In this document: piece by piece, positions 18,112 through 22,442 of the stretch
How the letters are laid out: each line of letters starts with the position of its first letter
Numbering within the stretch: position 1 is the stretch's first letter
Origin: Paramacrobiotus richtersi
Taxonomy: Eukaryota > Tardigrada > Eutardigrada > Parachela > Macrobiotidae
Reading direction: 5' to 3'
DNA: 22,442 nt
Assembly: GCA_034698045.1 (NCBI GenBank)
Contig: JAQGAU010000952.1
Location: forward strand, 1 to 22,442
Notes under the pieces: generated by a model
Told to the model about the DNA's origin: nothing
The model's input: only the letters and a program-made list of their open reading frames with translations
Database searches by the model: none
Program-made: the position numbers and the translations under genes

Positions 18112-18157
18112 GCGCCACGAATCAATGTACAAGATCTTGTACATTGATTCGTGGCGC
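18112..18157. repeat. Perfect 46-bp palindrome
   Basis: The sequence equals its own reverse complement over 46 bp with no spacer. Each arm begins GCGCCACGAATCAATGTACA and the centre is AAGATCTT at 18134/18135. The paralogous position in unit 2 (13758-13802) has mismatched arms. Confidence 0.9.
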
Positions 18158-18619
18158 AGGAACACCGCTGCTTTAAGCCAGAAAGTTACCTACTGCAGTT
18201 TACCATCGAACTCATGGTATACTGCTGGAACATGGTTATAATTTGTTCAAACAACTGTACAGGATGAAAGGTCACGATATCGATACGACTTCTGCTAACT
18301 TCACTATTGGCAGTGCCATGGAGAAATTTCACAACTCACAAGCTCAAAGCTAGCATCATAGAATTTACGTAGTTGTTACTGATGAACTATCATGCACGAA
18401 AGGTTACTACGAGTATATACACAGCGGTTGGTGAAACGGCCATGAAAGACTGCCAGCGAACTTTACTACAGGTTCTTCTTTTCGTTAGCATCCTTTTTCG
18501 AAATAGCCATCAAGGTTGCAAATTACAGGACCTGCGCTGTAGACAGCAGCAAAAGTACACCATTCAAATATCGAGGAATCAGCCATTAATCATAATTCAA
18601 TAAGCCGCTGAAAAGTTAA
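18158..18619. other. Cassette spacer (unit 3), second part
   Basis: Matches 13803-14250. It includes the family C segment FTIGSAMEKFHNSQAQ on the plus strand at about 18297-18345, soon followed by a stop, and the empty MITE site at about 18553-18570. No gene is called. Confidence 0.55.
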
Positions 18620-19123
18620 TTACGAATGTTTATTACTTCTGCCATCGGCAGGTACCCCATCTTTGCATTCCGTTGATGATACGTGCGACGCAAGCTGGCC
18701 GATCAAGAAATGGGCACATGACCTGCTGGTCATCGTGAATCTGCCGGTGCATAATTTCCACGGTAATACAGTAATTTTCCAATGCCACGTTGACAATGCT
18801 ATCGAAGCTATCCATGTCGGCCGTCGAAAGCTGATCAGGCCGGATTCTGGTCTGCGCTCGGATGAACGGAGCACCGCATGTACTGTCTAATTTGGGCTTT
18901 ATGCATCCATAAAAAAACCATCAGTTTCTGGTAGTCATGGTACAAAACTGAATACGCACGATCTTCTACATGAAACCAGAGCAACCGTTATATAGAGTAA
19001 GCCCGTCCAAGTTAAATATGTGCAAAAGGAATGAACGCACGCACAACAGAGTAGTTGCAGGAGCACACCAAATCCTTCCCATCTTGAGCTGAGGCCATTA
19101 GGCGCGTATGTGCCGCTTCAGAA
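18620..19123 (-). pseudogene. LIP3: lipocalin relic (exon 4 and part of exon 3)
   Basis: Exon 4 (18965-18620) is 346 nt against 344 in LIP1. It has one extra base in a T-run near 18915 and another near the end, about 18655. Between them the frame is clean: GCIKPKLDSTCGAPFI, TADMDSFDSIVNVAL, VMCPFLDRPACVA. Exon 3 keeps only 19041-19123, with a further 4-base gain, and then jumps into sequence that matches LIP1 intron 2 (10190-10260). The 5' part of exon 3, exon 2, exon 1 and the TATA region are deleted, while the far 5' flank (19385-19740) is retained. Confidence 0.8.
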
Positions 19124-19894
19124 ATGAAATGAAAATGGATGATTGTTCATTGCTTCAGCTTGAATCATGTTGTGCACATCAACTGTTAATGTGGGTCCAT
19201 CGTTAGTATTAAGGTAGTGCATATGATAGTTTGTCATAATCCCGATATCTTATCAGGTCTATGCAAATCAGCTCCTCGTTTTCACATCAAAATAGTTTCC
19301 ATTTTAAAATTCGTAAATTTTAAAATTAAAATGTGATTCGTTAGGTGAAAATACAGACACTAACACACACATGCTTGAATGCCGCATTATCGAACCTAGC
19401 GGAATTCCACGTCACAATAGACTGGGCATGGTGACTAAATTCAAACTTAAATATGGTTACAGTCAATCGGCAGTTCGTAAATGTAAACAAGCAGGAATAT
19501 AACGGTAATTATTGCCGTAGGTACGTTCCTCCTGAAATACACTGACACATTCCAAGCAAACAAAATCACTGCCCGACCCTATAAAAAGTGTGTATTATGA
19601 TCTCTTCTGAAGTGGTACATACTGAATTGCACGAAATTAACGCCGGAACCATTTTTATACCGGGTCGTATTGAGGGAAGCTGTTTTATCAGCGACTCCTG
19701 CACAGAACGAATAAATGAGAAATAACTTGAATAAACACCATCATGACGTTTATGATGATAAATGCTATTGCTAATGGCAGATACTGAAGTCTTTTTATAC
19801 CTATGAAAACGCAGTGCGTGCCATGTACAGCGTTATGCAAACAGTTGCTTATTTTGCTTGAACGATTTCTGGTAGAAGCATTCACAGTTAGACA
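19124..19894. other. Remnant of lipocalin intron/5' flank and promoter side of the CUB gene
   Basis: 19130-19215 matches LIP1 intron 2 and 19385-19740 matches the LIP1 5' flank (10780-11050). The cassette homology stops about 150 bp before the start of the CUB gene. A weak TATA-like TTTTTATACC at 19792-19800 is the only promoter signal I see for that gene. Confidence 0.55.
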
Positions 19895-21693
19895 ATGGCT
19901 GCATCAACCCTTGTAGTAGTGGTGATTTTCCAGCTATTTTCTTCATGGAACATGTGTCAGAATGTGCCCTTTCTCCCAATGGGGCGCTTTCGTTGGGTCA
20001 CACCCAGAATCAACGGCCAACCGGACGTTGTTTCCACCACATCCCCATCCCGGTCGCTGGCCGATACAATTGGCCGCCCACAAAAAGACACTGCGCTCCC
20101 TCCGGGTGTCGACGCCGCCGTCGTGGCAGCCAATGACGCACGAATCACTTCTTTTATCAACTCATGTCCGAGAAGGATGGATCTGGCTGGCCTTCAGTGT
20201 CCCTGTGCCAATCCAGGCGGCCGTTGTGCGGACCCGCTGTCTCGCTGCAGTCTCGAGAACAGATGCGTGTGCGATGGGAGAGTGGGTTACGTGGATACGA
20301 CGGGCAGCAGATGCACGGCGTATGCTACTACCACGACAACAAGGTAAGCTCCGATATGCCGACCTGTCCTTGAGCTGTAGTCTAGAGCTCATGGACGTGC
20401 CTCATCCAGTGTCTTTTGTCCATTCGTCCATTTGTCATGCGGTACATGTCATTGTCCGGCTGTCATTCGCCGTCGGTACTTAGCAGTACAAACTTGGTGT
20501 TTTCGCACAATTTTTTCGTATACACATGCATATCTATGCTGTCCGTTATTTCTGGTACATTTTCCCGCTTCTGTACTCAGTTTTTTAATTGTGGAGAATT
20601 TTTATAGGAATTTCTGCACGTACAAAAATGAATACTTCGACTCAACGTATTAATCAAACATATTTCTGCAAGCCGGGAGGAAGTGATTGAGGATACGATA
20701 GCTTTGAGCAAATCTCTGGGATTTCAGTCGCTTGGTTACGTAAAACCAGCATTGTTGCAGAGTCGGTTCCCGTAAATCTTTTCCCTAATTTGCAGGCTAT
20801 GTATTGTCAACATCTGCAATAATAAGCATAGGGCACCAAGATTCTGTGAACGCCTACATCTTCAGTTGGGCGAACCAGAAAGATATTTATTCTGAAAATA
20901 TTCCGGATGACTTATTTCAGAAGAAGCACACGTACACCCACAACCAGGACGAGCACCACTAGTACCACAACCACAACAGTGTCAACGACACCGACCTCTA
21001 CAAGTACCACAGCCACGATCACTACCACGATTCCACCCCCGACAAAGATATTAATTGGTAAGCTGGCTAATACCGATATGCAGATAACAGATACATATAA
21101 TATCCTCCCATTCTTATTGAGCTTGCGGAATGTGGTGCAGCTTGCGATCTGAGTATTCTGAAAACTTCAACAGACGTAGGTGTCGGTGAACGGATAGATC
21201 TCCAGTCTAAAGGCTATCCCAACGGCTTCCCGGCGGATTTGAGCTGTTTTACCAGATTTAATCCGCCACCCGGAAAAAAGATAAGGGTGAGTAAACTTCG
21301 TCATTCGTAAGCATTGTGTCATTGTATCGACAAGGTTTTCTGTTACAGTTCGACATCCTGGATTTCCAGGTTGATTCGGTTAGTGCAAGCGCTAGGGTGA
21401 TGTGGTCGCGTAATCCAGTGCGTTTTGCATCGGTGCTTTATTTTTGGGTAGGCGCCACCGGCTGCGACCGAATGCAATACTTCTCGCGGAGTTGTCTCAC
21501 TTCGGGCAAACTCCGCTTCAACTGACCCTCCCGTACTTTACTGCTCGACTTTTAATCCTCCTCCTGCGAAGTTTGTTTTTGAAACAGACAAACGCCCGGT
21601 AAGCACCGTCAGGGCAGCTGAGAAAGGCTGCCAAGAGAGCTGTAGGGGCCTACCGTGTCGATTCGTACGGCTACCACGCCGATGCCCCGGTAG
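19895..21693 (+). CDS. Secreted Cys-rich, Thr-rich linker, CUB-domain protein (6-exon model)
   Basis: Modelled exons: 19895-20343, 20921-21057, 21141-21286, 21349-21378, 21452-21598 and, tentatively, 21646-21693 (about 318 aa). Exon 1 encodes a signal peptide (MAASTLVVVVIFQLFSS) and an EGF-like Cys cluster (LQCPCANPGGRCADP, RCVCDGRVGY). Exon 2 is a Thr/Ser-rich, mucin-like linker, probably O-glycosylated. Exons 3-5 form a CUB domain: CDLSIL, GYPNGFPADLSC, NPPPGKKIRFDILDFQVDS, ATECNTS, VLYCSTFNPPPAKFVFETD, giving the usual four Cys. The exon 4 donor (TCG|GTTAGT) was chosen because it joins the CUB halves; reading straight through stops at 21525 and breaks the fold. The last exon depends on a 47-nt intron and is the weakest part. 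The gene lies outside the duplicated cassette. Its partner is unknown. Confidence 0.7.
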
Positions 21694-22442
21694 CATAGGA
21701 CTTCTGACTAGGTTACCTCGGTCCCATAAAGCACTATGGAAAATATAAAACTGCATAGCCAGATTAGACAACCACTTATGCTTGATGAATTCTCCATACT
21801 AGTTGTAGCAAGACTAAAAAAAAAATCACAGAATTTTAAAACTGGTATGGACATTTGGCGTCTTTAACTGCAGAATTTACAATTGGGCGATAGTATAGGC
21901 CATGTAATGTGCGCTATCTGATACCACTGACCAAAGAAGTAATCAGAAAGTATAGAAAAGTTTTTCAACGTTTCTTAAATTTTACAATGTATTAATTAAT
22001 GTATTCTCTTCACTGTTTTTGATGAAATGACAAATGTATAGCCGCAGGTGGTTTTTAGTATACATATGTGACACAAAAAGACATATGGGCAAAATTCTTA
22101 AGCACTGAGCAATATACAGTTCATATCGAAATAGTTCGAGGGGAGTCTGATGGTACATAGAATGTCTTCGTTCGTCTGGAGAAACCAATTCAAAAGTGCG
22201 ACTGATTAGTAATGTCTTTTGTGTAAACTATCTGTGTATAGATATAATAACATAGCCATACGGTCATAATACAAAAACTGGTTCGTTTTCTTAGTGTCAA
22301 CTTCCGAGCAGAGCAGCTGAATCGGCATGTGTCACATATGTTCGCATCTTTTGCTTGTCTATTAATTATGGGCAAAGGTTACTGCGTAACCTGCGTATTA
22401 TTGGCAGCGCTTAGCTTATAGGCAGCAGTGGTTACGCCTCCA
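21694..22442. other. Intergenic stretch without a recognisable gene
   Basis: AT-rich, with an A-run at about 21817 and an AATATAAA that could serve as a weak poly(A) signal for the CUB gene near 21740. A short inverted repeat, GGTTAC-TGC-GTAACC, lies at about 22377-22391. I see no other features. Confidence 0.5.

Noticed and set aside
21349..21525. Straight read-through end of the CUB gene at 21525
   Set aside because: It leaves the CUB domain without its third and fourth conserved Cys, whereas a 73-nt GT-AG intron restores them in another frame.

Overview
The window looks like animal nuclear DNA. Genes are split by short GT-AG introns (about 40 to 580 bp), most products carry secretory signal peptides, and there is no operon structure or ribosome-binding site. 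Moderate GC, very short introns and clusters of lineage-specific secreted proteins fit a small-genome invertebrate; a tardigrade is my best guess, but nothing seen here proves it.

Layout. 1-1963: left end of an LTR retrotransposon on the minus strand (LTR, primer-binding site, leader with two small ORFs, gag running off the window). 2114-2136 and 4365-4679: relics of a leucine-rich-repeat (LRR) gene. 2714-3782: a damaged rhodopsin-like GPCR on the minus strand. 5807-6091: a TATA-bearing promoter-like block and one candidate first exon. 6591-7813: an intact three-exon secreted LRR gene (LRR1, plus). 9452-10666: an intact four-exon lipocalin-like gene (LIP1, minus). 11820-13072: LRR2, minus, with two frameshifts and a late stop. 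14251-14803: a pogo/Tc1-like MITE. 14872-15331: lipocalin relic LIP2. 15917-17168: LRR3, minus, with a stop at codon 38. 18112-18157: a perfect 46-bp palindrome. 18620-19123: lipocalin relic LIP3. 19895-21693: a secreted Cys-rich / Thr-rich / CUB-domain gene, plus.

The organising principle is a repeated cassette of about 4 kb: spacer, lipocalin, LRR gene. It is present as unit 1 (about 9150-13290), unit 2 (about 13290-17400) and a truncated unit 3 (about 17400-19740). LRR1 and its 3' flank are an inverted copy of the LRR part. Only LRR1 and LIP1 keep open frames, so this is a birth-and-death cluster of two co-duplicated secreted families. The copies act as comparisons for one another: they fix splice sites to the base, expose a conserved promoter inverted repeat, and show that the MITE inserted after duplication.

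All exon boundaries were derived by eye from reading frame, splice consensus and paralogue comparison. Family names (gag, GPCR, LRR, lipocalin, CUB) rest on motif recognition, not on a database search.
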